Positions 17,412 through 24,648 of a stretch of DNA of 64,000 nucleotides are shown in pieces. The position numbers and the translations under genes are program-made. The stretch lies in NCBI GenBank assembly GCA_017527075.1, contig JAFXQM010000010.1, forward strand, positions 62,001 to 126,000. Reading direction: 5' to 3'. How positions within the stretch are numbered: the stretch's first letter is position 1; each line of letters begins with the position of its first letter. Source of the stretch: Selenomonadaceae bacterium. GTDB taxonomy: Bacteria > Bacillota > Negativicutes > Selenomonadales > Selenomonadaceae. The notes below the pieces were generated by a model, which was not told the origin of the DNA, made no database searches, and saw nothing but the letters and a program-made list of their open reading frames with translations.

Positions 17412-18218
17412 ATGAAAAAAATTTTTACGGCGGCACTGTTGCTCGTGACGATGGTCTTTGCGGGCTGCGGCGGCGGAAATGAACCTGCCAAGAGCGACAG
17501 CGGCTCCAAGGAAATGAAAAAGATTGTAATCGGTCTCGACGACGAGTACGCGCCGATGGGATTCAAGGATGAGAAAAATGAAATCGTCGGCTTCGACGTC
17601 GACCTGGCCAAAGAGGCGGCAAAACGTCTCGGCACCGACGTTGAGTTCAAGGCGATTGACTGGAACAGCAAAGAAGCCGAGCTCAAGAGCGGACGAATCG
17701 ACATCATCTGGAACGGATTGGACATCACGCCCGAACGTCAGCAGAACATGCTTTTCAGCGACCCGTACATGGACAACCGCCAAATCGTTTTCGTGAAGAA
17801 GGGCAACGACCAAGGCATCAAGTCCGAGGCTGACCTTGCCGGCAAAACCGTCGGCACGCAGGCCGGCTCCACCGCCGAGGCTTACATGGACGGCAACGAG
17901 GCTCTCAAGGACAGCTTCAAGGAATTCAAAACTTACGGCGATTACGTGAGCGCGTTCATGGATTTGGAGAACGGAAGAATCGACGCGCTGGTTTGCGATG
18001 AAATTGTCGGGCGTTACGCCATGAGCAAGCAGGACGGAAAATTCGACGCCCTTGACGTGACCGTCGGACCCGTCAGCCAATTCGGCATTGCCTTCCGCAA
18101 GGACGACACCGAGCTGCGCGACAAAGTTCAGAAAGTTTTCGACGAGATGGTTAAGGACGGCGCGGCCAAGAAAATTTCCGAGCAATGGTTCCAGGCCGAC
18201 CTGCTCAAGAAAAAATAA
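17412..18218 (+). CDS. polar amino-acid ABC transporter substrate-binding lipoprotein
   Basis: A 268-residue SBP_bac_3 family protein. The lipoprotein signal ends at the lipobox FAGC, then a GGGNEP linker. Family motifs: GLDDEYAPMGFKDEKNEIVGFDVDLAKEAAKRLG, WNGLDITPERQQNMLFSDPY, and KTVGTQAGSTAE. The ligand is a polar amino acid or similar, not determinable from sequence. ATG 17412 has CGGAGG upstream; a longer in-frame reading overlaps the promoter and is rejected. A permease gene follows after 145 nt, with an inverted heptamer repeat in the gap. Three paralogues lie at 20.9-23.4 kb on the other strand. Confidence 0.92.
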   Translation: MKKIFTAALLLVTMVFAGCGGGNEPAKSDSGSKEMKKIVIGLDDEYAPMGFKDEKNEIVGFDVDLAKEAAKRLGTDVEFKAIDWNSKEAELKSGRIDIIWNGLDITPERQQNMLFSDPYMDNRQIVFVKKGNDQGIKSEADLAGKTVGTQAGSTAEAYMDGNEALKDSFKEFKTYGDYVSAFMDLENGRIDALVCDEIVGRYAMSKQDGKFDALDVTVGPVSQFGIAFRKDDTELRDKVQKVFDEMVKDGAAKKISEQWFQADLLKKK

Positions 18219-18258
18219 TCGGCAGTTGCTGCTGACTCACAAACAGTGACCGCCGCAG

Positions 18259-18333
18259 ATTCAATTAGGAATTAGGAATGAGGAATTAGGAATGAAAAAA
18301 TAATTTCTAATTCCTAACTCCTAATTTCTAATT
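18259..18333. repeat. opposed heptamer arms between binding protein and permease
   Basis: AATTAGGAATTAGGAATGAGG is answered by TTCTAATTCCTAACTCC, so the arms can form an imperfect hairpin of about 20 bp. In the middle, ATGAAAAAATAA is a three-codon mini-frame preceded by the TTAGGA unit. Confidence 0.75.
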
Positions 18334-18363
18334 GCGTTTGACGGGAGTTAGGGAATATCTGTT

Positions 18364-19008
18364 ATGGAAAAATTTTTTGATATGGCAGTCCTCATCTTGG
18401 AGGGCGCAGAAGTCACGCTGGAAATTTTCTTCGTGACTTTAATTTTAAGCTTGCCGATTGGAGCACTGGCGGCGTTGGGGAGGATATCGAGTTTCGCGCC
18501 GCTCAGATACCTCATGGAGTTCTACGTTTGGATAATGCGCGGGACGCCTCTGATGTTGCAGTTGCTGTTCGTCTACTTTGCGTTGCCCATGGTCGGAATC
18601 ATGTTGCCGGACGTGGCGGCGGCTCTGCTGGCGTTCACGCTCAATTACGCGGCGTACTTCGCAGAAATTTTCCGCGCGGGCATTCAAGCGATACCCAAGG
18701 GACAATACGAGGCGGCGAAGGCTCTGGGGCTCAAGCATTGGCAGATGATGCGTTACATAATTTTCCCGCAAGTCTTGCGCGTCGTCCTGCCTCCAATCTC
18801 CAACGAAACGATTAACCTGGTCAAAGACACGTCGCTGATTTATATCTTGGCGATGAACGACCTGCTGCGAGTGGCACGCACAATCGTCCAGCGCGAATTC
18901 GACATGACTCCGTTCGTAATCGCGGGCGCGTTTTATCTTGTGATGACTGCGTTGCTCACTTGGGTCTTCAAGAAACTCGAACAACGTTACGGCTCATACG
19001 AAACTTAA
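18364..19008 (+). CDS. polar amino-acid ABC transporter permease
   Basis: A 214-residue inner-membrane permease of the HisMQ/GlnP family. Visible are about five hydrophobic segments, the family segment MRGTPLMLQLLFVYFALP near residue 60 and the EAA loop (EAAKALGLKHWQMMRYIIFPQ) near 118-138, which contacts the ATPase. It should act with the binding protein just upstream. No ATP-binding subunit follows; the next gene is an amidase. The ATPase must therefore be encoded elsewhere or shared with another system. Confidence 0.93.
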   Translation: MEKFFDMAVLILEGAEVTLEIFFVTLILSLPIGALAALGRISSFAPLRYLMEFYVWIMRGTPLMLQLLFVYFALPMVGIMLPDVAAALLAFTLNYAAYFAEIFRAGIQAIPKGQYEAAKALGLKHWQMMRYIIFPQVLRVVLPPISNETINLVKDTSLIYILAMNDLLRVARTIVQREFDMTPFVIAGAFYLVMTALLTWVFKKLEQRYGSYET

Positions 19009-19054
19009 GGGACAAGGGATTAGTTTTCAACTTCTAACTCCTAACTCCTAACTA
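19008..19054. repeat. heptamer tract after the permease
   Basis: A GGGACAAGGGATTAG arm followed by TTCTAAC/TCCTAAC units, directly upstream of the amidase ribosome binding site. Confidence 0.7.
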
Positions 19055-19075
19055 AATGAAAGAGGAGGCTTTGGA

Positions 19076-20809
19076 TTGATTAGGAAAATTTTGCTGAGTC
19101 TCCTCATTTTAATTGCGGCGACTTCAGCGGCTCAAGCGGGGGAGCAAATCGAGCAGGACGAGCAAACTTTCAGCGAGCGCAAAGCAACTCTCGCCGAGGT
19201 CAGCGCGGTGCGTGTCGGTTACGGCGCGGGCACGATTCGTATCGTCGTGGACATCACAAAGAAAGTTGACTTCACCGAGTCTTACGCCGAAAATCCTTCG
19301 CGCGTCGTCATCGACTTGAAAGATTCTTGGCTCAGCCCGACCGTCAAGCGCGAGATTGAATTGAAATCCTTGGCGGCAAAAAAAATTCGCGTCGCGCAAT
19401 TCGACCCGACGACCGTCCGAATCGTCATCGAAACCATGGCGGATACAAAACCGTTTCATCTTGACGGCGGACCAAAAGGTCACCGCTTTGTCGTCGACGT
19501 TGGCAACGCCGACTTCAAACCAAATGCCGAGGCGCAAGTTCAGCCTCAGCCGAAACCTAAAGTCAAACCTGAACCTCAGCCGACGCCAGAAGTTAAACCC
19601 GAACCACAGCCGATGCCTGAAGTTGAAATTCAACCCGAACCCGAAATTCAAACTCAGCCCGACAACAACGCTTTAAAAGAGCAGCAGGAACGTGAACTCC
19701 GCGAACAACTTCAGCGCGAGCAGGCGGAAAAGGAAAGACTCGAACGCGAACTGCTTGAGCAAAAAGAACGCGAGCTCCGTGAGCAACATGAGCGCGAGCT
19801 TCGGGAAAAAATTCAGCGCGAGCAAGAGGAGAAGGCACGAATCGAACGCGAACTCCGCGAGCAACAGGAACGCGAGCTTAAGGAAAAACAGGAACGCGAA
19901 CTCCGTGAAAAAATTGAGCGCGAGGTTCGAGAAAAAGTTGAGCGCGAGATGAAGGAAAAGGAAAAGCAGGAGCGCGAACTTAAAGAGCAACTCGAACGCG
20001 AGCAAAAGGAAAAAGAAAAACTCGAACGCGAACTCAAAAAGAAATTGGAGCGCGAGCAAAAAGAAAAACTTGAGCGCGACATCAAAGAGCAGCGCGAACG
20101 CGAAAAGGCACTCAAGGAAAAAGAGAAGAAGGATAAGAAGGACAAGAAGGACAAAAAGGAAGAGGAGAAGCAGCCCGAACCCGAAACGCCGCTCAATGAG
20201 TTGGAGCAGGAATTTGAAACGCTCACCGCGCTCAAGGGCAAAAAGATTGTCATCGACCCCGGCCACGGCGGCAACGACGCGGGCGCAATCGGTCCGACGG
20301 GCGTAATGGAAAAAAATGTCACGCTCAAGGTTTCATTGGAGCTGAAAAAACTTTTGGAGGCGGAAGGCGCGACGGTTATCCTGACACGCGAGACCGACAG
20401 AACCGTTTCGGAAAAAGGCGCAAAGGCTTCCGACATTGAAGAGCTCGGCGCACGTTGCGACGTCGCCAATCGAAACGGCGCGGACATTTTCATTTCGATT
20501 CACGCCGACAGCTTCACGCGACCCGAAGCGCGCGGCACGACCGGTTATTATTACAGCAAGAGCACCAGCGGCAGAGGTCAAAAGCTCGCCGATTGCATTC
20601 GCCGCAATTTGGTTGAGCAACTCGGCACGCCCAGCCGCGGCACTCAGCCCTGCAACTTTTACGTCGTCAAGCACACCGACATGCCCGCCACGCTCATTGA
20701 ACTCGGTTTCATCTCGAACAAGGACGAGGAAAAACTTTTGGATTCGAAGGAAGGCGTGCTCAAGGCCGCGCAGGGAATTTTCGACGGCATTGAAGATTAC
20801 TTCGGATAA
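19076..20809 (+). CDS. amiC: N-acetylmuramoyl-L-alanine amidase with AMIN domain and long charged coiled coil
   Basis: An exported cell-wall hydrolase that cleaves the amide between MurNAc and L-Ala. The 577 residues are: signal peptide (about 1-22); AMIN domain (about 35-150) for peptidoglycan/envelope targeting; a Pro/Glu/Gln linker with repeats of QPEP/KPEP (about 155-200); a 170-residue E/R/K/Q coiled coil of EREL-type units (about 200-370); and an Amidase_3 catalytic domain from about 390. Zinc and catalytic residues are visible in IDPGHGGNDAGA, in the Glu of MEKNVTLK, in SIHADS and in LIELGFISN. Start TTG 19076 has AGAGGAGG 7 nt upstream. The symbol amiC is by domain architecture only. 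The rigid coiled coil is unusually long for an AmiC-type enzyme. Confidence 0.9.
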   Translation: MIRKILLSLLILIAATSAAQAGEQIEQDEQTFSERKATLAEVSAVRVGYGAGTIRIVVDITKKVDFTESYAENPSRVVIDLKDSWLSPTVKREIELKSLAAKKIRVAQFDPTTVRIVIETMADTKPFHLDGGPKGHRFVVDVGNADFKPNAEAQVQPQPKPKVKPEPQPTPEVKPEPQPMPEVEIQPEPEIQTQPDNNALKEQQERELREQLQREQAEKERLERELLEQKERELREQHERELREKIQREQEEKARIERELREQQERELKEKQERELREKIEREVREKVEREMKEKEKQERELKEQLEREQKEKEKLERELKKKLEREQKEKLERDIKEQREREKALKEKEKKDKKDKKDKKEEEKQPEPETPLNELEQEFETLTALKGKKIVIDPGHGGNDAGAIGPTGVMEKNVTLKVSLELKKLLEAEGATVILTRETDRTVSEKGAKASDIEELGARCDVANRNGADIFISIHADSFTRPEARGTTGYYYSKSTSGRGQKLADCIRRNLVEQLGTPSRGTQPCNFYVVKHTDMPATLIELGFISNKDEEKLLDSKEGVLKAAQGIFDGIEDYFG

Positions 20810-20830
20810 AAATTTTTTCGGAATAAAAAA

Positions 20831-20862
20831 TCCCCCCACCACTCGGTGAGGGGAATTTTTTT
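20831..20862 (+). terminator. terminator after the amidase
   Basis: TCCCCCCACC pairs with GGTGAGGGGA (one mismatch) around ACTC, followed by eight T after AA. It is 21 nt past the stop. Confidence 0.8.
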
Positions 20863-20901
20863 TGGCTCGAACGGCGGCTGAAAAATTTTGAAAACCTAAA
20901 T

Positions 20902-20936
20902 AAAAAAAGGAGTCGGGAATTTTAACTCCCAACTCC
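20902..20936 (-). terminator. terminator of the minus-strand binding-protein operon, built from heptamer units
   Basis: On the minus strand GGAGTTGGGA pairs with TCCCGACTCC, followed by seven T. The left arm is a heptamer unit of the tract at 20925-20960, nearly identical to the terminator at 17278. Confidence 0.75.
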
Positions 20937-20966
20937 TAATTCCTCATTCTTAATTCCTAACTGAAA

Positions 20967-21788
20967 TCAGCTGTCCCAGCTCTGGCGAATGACGTCGGCT
21001 TTGAACCAACGCTCGGAAATTTTTTTCGCGGTGCCGTCAGCGACCATCTCGTCGAAAGCCGCCTGAACTTTATCGCGCAAGCCGGTTTTGTCTTTCGCGA
21101 AGCCGACAGCCATCTCGGCGACGGAACCGATTTTTACGTTGACCAACTCCAGTTGCCCCGGATTTTGATTTGCCTCGTAACGCGCGATGAGTTCGTCGCA
21201 GATTATCACGTCAATCGCGCCGCCCTTCAGAGCGTCGAGCACCTCGCCGAAGTACACGTAAGTTTTGTAATCCTTGAAAGTTTCCTTGAGCGATTCGTTT
21301 GCGTTGATGTAATCGTCGGAGGTGGAGCCGGCCTGCGTACCGACGATTTTTCCTTCCAAGTCACCCTCGGAGGCGATGTCCAAGCCGTTGCCCTCCTTAA
21401 CCAAAAGAATCTGTCGGTCGTCCATGTAAGGCTTCGTGAAAATCATGTACTCCTTGCGCTCCTCGGTGATGTCCAGCCCGTTCCAAATCATGTCGACGCT
21501 GCCCGAAGTAATTGCCTCTTTCTTTTTGTCCCAGTCAATGTGTTTGAACTCAATCTCAACTTTCATTCGGCGCGCCGCCTCTTTGGCCAGGTCCACGTCG
21601 AAGCCGACAAGATTATTTTTCTCGTCATGGAAACTTATCGGCGGAAACTCGTCGTCCATTCCGATTATAATTTTTTCGCCTTCCTCAAAAGTGTTGCTCC
21701 CTTCGGTTTGCGCGGAAGTATTTCCTCCGCCGCAGCCCGCAAAAATCATCATCAACAACAACATACAAATTGCAAAAATTTTCTTCAT
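20967..21788 (-). CDS. polar amino-acid binding lipoprotein (paralogue 1 of 3 in tandem)
   Basis: A 273-residue SBP_bac_3 protein with lipobox FAGC, motifs GMDDEFPPISFHDEKNNLVGFDVD, WNGLDITEERKEYM and IVGTQAGST. It is last in a minus-strand row of four genes: lytic transglycosylase, then three binding proteins. Closest in sequence to the protein at 17412. Ligand residues differ between the paralogues, so different amino acids are plausible. The start ATG 21788 has AAAGGATG upstream. No permease or ATPase is in this row. Confidence 0.92.
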   Translation of the reverse strand: MKKIFAICMLLLMMIFAGCGGGNTSAQTEGSNTFEEGEKIIIGMDDEFPPISFHDEKNNLVGFDVDLAKEAARRMKVEIEFKHIDWDKKKEAITSGSVDMIWNGLDITEERKEYMIFTKPYMDDRQILLVKEGNGLDIASEGDLEGKIVGTQAGSTSDDYINANESLKETFKDYKTYVYFGEVLDALKGGAIDVIICDELIARYEANQNPGQLELVNVKIGSVAEMAVGFAKDKTGLRDKVQAAFDEMVADGTAKKISERWFKADVIRQSWDS

Positions 21789-21815
21789 GCCGGAAGCATC
21801 CTTTCTTGAAAAATT

Positions 21816-22616
21816 TTATCTGCTTGCCTTAATCAAATCCGCGCCGAACCACCGCTCGGAAATTTCTTTGGCGGTGCCGTCCTTAATCATGCCGTCGAAA
21901 GTTTTTTGAACTTTGTCGCGCAAATCCTCGTTGCCTTTGCGGAAACCGATTCCAATCTCCGTGAAGGGTCCGACCATCGCCTCGACCGTCTCGAAGGTGT
22001 CGGGGTGCCTGACAATCTCGTAACGCGCGGCAATTTCGTCGATGATAATCGCGTCGTATTTTCCGTCCTTCAAACTCGCGAAGCCCTCTTCGATTGTCGG
22101 ATAAGTTTCAAACGACTCGAAAGTTTCTCTGAGGTAATCGTCCTCCGTGTTCAGGTAAATGTCTGAGCTTGAATTTGTCTGCGTCGCGACGATTTTTCCC
22201 GCCAAATCTCCCAGCGCATGAATGCCGCGCGGGTTGTCCTTCTTTACCAAGAGAAGCTGACGGTCTTGAATGTACGGCTTGCTGAAAATCATGAAGCGTT
22301 TGTATTCGTTGTTGATGTCGCAGCCGTTCCAAATTATGTCGACGTTGCCCGAATTTATTTCATACTCTTTATTGCTCCAGTCAATAATTTTGAACTCCGC
22401 CTTGACGCCCATGCGCGCGGCGACCTCTTTTGCCATGTCCACGTCAAAGCCGACGATTTCTCCGCTCTCGTCCGTGAATCCGAACGGCGCGAACTCATCC
22501 ATGCCGATTACAATCGTTCGGTCGTGTCTCATGCTGTTGACGCCTTCCGATTTTTTTTCTCCACCACAACCGGTCATCAGGGAAATTATGATAAGAAACA
22601 AAAAAATTTTCTTCAT
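21816..22616 (-). CDS. polar amino-acid binding lipoprotein (paralogue 2 of 3)
   Basis: A 266-residue SBP_bac_3 protein with lipobox MTGC. It carries GMDEFAPFGFTDESGEIVGFDVDMAKEVAARMG and WNGCDINNEYKRFM; the Cys in WNGC is shared only with paralogue 3. The signature glycine stretch reads IVATQTNSSSD instead of VGTQAGS, a change in the ligand-site loop, so its ligand may differ. ATG 22616 has AAGGA 9 nt upstream; an earlier GTG overlaps that site. Confidence 0.9.
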   Translation of the reverse strand: MKKIFLFLIIISLMTGCGGEKKSEGVNSMRHDRTIVIGMDEFAPFGFTDESGEIVGFDVDMAKEVAARMGVKAEFKIIDWSNKEYEINSGNVDIIWNGCDINNEYKRFMIFSKPYIQDRQLLLVKKDNPRGIHALGDLAGKIVATQTNSSSDIYLNTEDDYLRETFESFETYPTIEEGFASLKDGKYDAIIIDEIAARYEIVRHPDTFETVEAMVGPFTEIGIGFRKGNEDLRDKVQKTFDGMIKDGTAKEISERWFGADLIKASR

Positions 22617-22641
22617 GACCGTAAATCCTTTCACTGCAAAA

Positions 22642-23439
22642 TTATTTTTGGGTTTTAATTAAATCTGCCCCGAACCACCTCTCGGAAATTTTTTGCGCCG
22701 TGCCGTCGGCAATTATCTCGTCGAAAGCTTTTTGAACTTTGTCGCGCAACTCGACATTGTCTTTGCGGAAGCCGATACCAATCTTTTGGAGCGAACCGAC
22801 CGTCACGTCGACGACCTCGAAGGCGTCAGGTTTTTTCTTCATCTCGAAGTGCGCGGCGGCCTCGTCGATAATCAGCGCGTCGAATTCATTTTTAATCAAG
22901 CCCGCGAAGCCGTCGGCGATTCGGACGTAAGTTTTGAACTCCGCGAAACTTTTCTTGAGCTCCTCATTGCCGTCGATATAAAACTCGGAACTGGAGCCGG
23001 CTTGCGTGCCGACGATTTTTCCCGCGAGATTTTCCACGCCGTGAATGCCTTGCGGGTTGCCCGCCGCCACCAAAATAATCTGGCGGTTGTCCATATACGG
23101 ACGGCTGAAAATCATGTAACGATTGTAATCGTCCATGATGTCGCAGCCGTTCCAAATCATATCGACGCGCCCGTAAGAAATTTCGTATTCTTTGTTCGCC
23201 CACTCGATGAATTTAAAATTTACTTCGACGCCCATGCGCTTGGAAACTTCCTTCGCCAAATCCACGTCGAAGCCGGCGATTTTTCCGCTCTCGTCCGTGA
23301 ACCCGAACGGTGCGAACTCGTCAATGCCGACCGTAATCGTTCCGCCGGTCTTTGCGGTGTTGACATTCTCCGAAACTTTTTCCTCGCCGCAGCCGCTTAT
23401 CATTAACATCATCAGCAGGAGCAAAAAAATTTTCTTCAT
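22642..23439 (-). CDS. polar amino-acid binding lipoprotein (paralogue 3 of 3)
   Basis: A 265-residue SBP_bac_3 protein with lipobox ISGC, motifs GIDEFAPFGFTDESGKIAGFDVD, WNGCDIMDDYNRYM and IVGTQAGSSSEFY. It is most similar to paralogue 2 in the first half, consistent with stepwise tandem duplication. It lies 25 nt upstream of paralogue 2 and 28 nt downstream of the lytic transglycosylase. A GAAAGGATA site precedes the ATG. Confidence 0.92.
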   Translation of the reverse strand: MKKIFLLLLMMLMISGCGEEKVSENVNTAKTGGTITVGIDEFAPFGFTDESGKIAGFDVDLAKEVSKRMGVEVNFKFIEWANKEYEISYGRVDMIWNGCDIMDDYNRYMIFSRPYMDNRQIILVAAGNPQGIHGVENLAGKIVGTQAGSSSEFYIDGNEELKKSFAEFKTYVRIADGFAGLIKNEFDALIIDEAAAHFEMKKKPDAFEVVDVTVGSLQKIGIGFRKDNVELRDKVQKAFDEIIADGTAQKISERWFGADLIKTQK

Positions 23440-23467
23440 GTCCGAGGTATCCTTTCGCCGAAAATTT

Positions 23468-24010
23468 TTACGACTGAATGAGCGTCAAAAGATTTTTGTA
23501 ATTGTTCGCGACCTTGATGACATAATGGACGGTCTCGGAATAATTTGGGACACCGCCGTATTTTTCGACGGCACCGGGTCCCGCGTTGTAAGCCGCGACC
23601 GCGTCGGTGACCGAGTAAGCTCCCCAGTCTTTGAAGCGGCCGAGTTGATTCTTAATATAAATCGTGCCGCCGATAATATTTTCCAGCGGGTTGTGCGGAT
23701 TGATGCCCAAGCCCGCCGCCGTCGACGGCATGAGCTGCATGAGCCCAATCGCGCCCACGGGGCTCGTCGCGTGGAAATTAAATTCGCTCTCCGCCTCCAT
23801 TATCGACGTTATCAAAATCGGGTCAACTTGATATTCGCTCGACGCGTAAAGAATCGCGCGCGTTATCCAATCGCACTCGACCTCGTTGCCGTTGTATCGA
23901 TTAACCGTCTGATAAATTGCGCTGTAATAATCCGCCGCCTCAGCCTCGCCGCCGATAAAAATCGTCGCGCTGACCAATGCCGCGATTAAAAATTTTTTCA
24001 GTGATTTCAC
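23468..24010 (-). CDS. exported lytic transglycosylase (SLT domain)
   Basis: Cleaves peptidoglycan glycan strands to 1,6-anhydro products. The 180-residue protein has a signal peptide (MKSLKKFLIAALVSATIFIGGEAEA) and a compact SLT domain: catalytic Glu in IMEAESEFN, then GAIGLMQLMPSTA, and the closing AYNAGPGAVEKYGGVPNYSETVHYV. The length matches minimal MltC/Slt-like enzymes of Firmicutes. It is the first gene of a row with three amino-acid binding lipoproteins; no functional link is established. Confidence 0.92.
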   Translation of the reverse strand: MKSLKKFLIAALVSATIFIGGEAEAADYYSAIYQTVNRYNGNEVECDWITRAILYASSEYQVDPILITSIMEAESEFNFHATSPVGAIGLMQLMPSTAAGLGINPHNPLENIIGGTIYIKNQLGRFKDWGAYSVTDAVAAYNAGPGAVEKYGGVPNYSETVHYVIKVANNYKNLLTLIQS

Positions 24011-24147
24011 GTTGCCAACTCCTTCTCAAAAATTTTCCCGATTATAACATAAAATTCCGTTCGGCAAAATTTTTCTCGGTAAAAAATTCATTAAAGCATA
24101 AAGCGGCGAAGAAATTTTTGGGCGCGGACGAATTTCATCAAAGCAAA

Positions 24148-24173
24148 AGCCCCTTCGATTTCTCGAAGAGGCT
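24148..24173 (-). terminator. terminator after the PTS IIA-like gene
   Basis: On the minus strand AGCCTCTTCGA pairs with TCGAAGGGGCT around GAAA, followed by TTTGCTTT. It is 40 nt past the stop of the gene at 24214. Confidence 0.75.
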
Positions 24174-24213
24174 CTTGTTTTTGATTCATAAAAATTTTTT
24201 GCGGCGAAGAAAA

Positions 24214-24576
24214 TTATTCCTCGGTGTAAAATTTAATTTCATTTCCGAAGCGCAGACGCGGCGGACGAATACCTTGGACGGCGATTTGCCCGGGCATCAT
24301 TGCCTCACCGTTGACGACGATTGTGCAGTGACCTTCCTCGCGCAAATTTTTATTGACAGCGTCGCCGACCTTCACGACATCGAATTCGCTCTTGCCGACC
24401 TTGAGTTTGTCGCCCGCGACGATATCCGCAACCAATTCGCCGACCGTGTGCTCGACGACCATGTCAGCCAACGCCGGACGAATTTTTTCGTTGAGCAGAA
24501 TGAACGCGCTGTTGCTCGTGAGATATGCCGGCGCGTCCTTGCCGATACTCGTCATCTTTACTTCGTATTTAATCAT
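24214..24576 (-). CDS. stand-alone PTS glucitol/sorbitol IIA-like protein
   Basis: A 120-residue protein resembling the EIIA-gut domain. The region VVEHTVGEL holds a histidine where the phosphorylated histidine of this family sits. VGDAVNKNLREEGHCTIVVNGE and MPGQIAVQG match the second half of the E. coli SrlB-type protein. No IIB, IIC, HPr or sugar dehydrogenase gene is nearby, so sugar transport is doubtful and a regulatory role is possible. ATG 24576 has AGGGAGGGTGA upstream; the longer frame upstream has no such site. It lies 72 nt downstream of the aspS stop codon on the same strand and may be co-transcribed with aspS. Confidence 0.75.
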   Translation of the reverse strand: MIKYEVKMTSIGKDAPAYLTSNSAFILLNEKIRPALADMVVEHTVGELVADIVAGDKLKVGKSEFDVVKVGDAVNKNLREEGHCTIVVNGEAMMPGQIAVQGIRPPRLRFGNEIKFYTEE

Positions 24577-24648
24577 ACAAATCACCCTCCCTGTTGCGCA
24601 TGATACCACAGTTGCGTCGAAATATTCAAGAAAAATTTTTATCCGCAA

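Noticed and set aside
18259..18333. Short tandem repeats as a CRISPR array
   Set aside because: Units are 7 bp with no spacers and no cas genes nearby.
19673..20266. 197-codon Phe/Leu-rich frame resembling a membrane protein
   Set aside because: It is the antisense of Glu/Lys codons in the amidase coiled coil, which yields false hydrophobic sequence.
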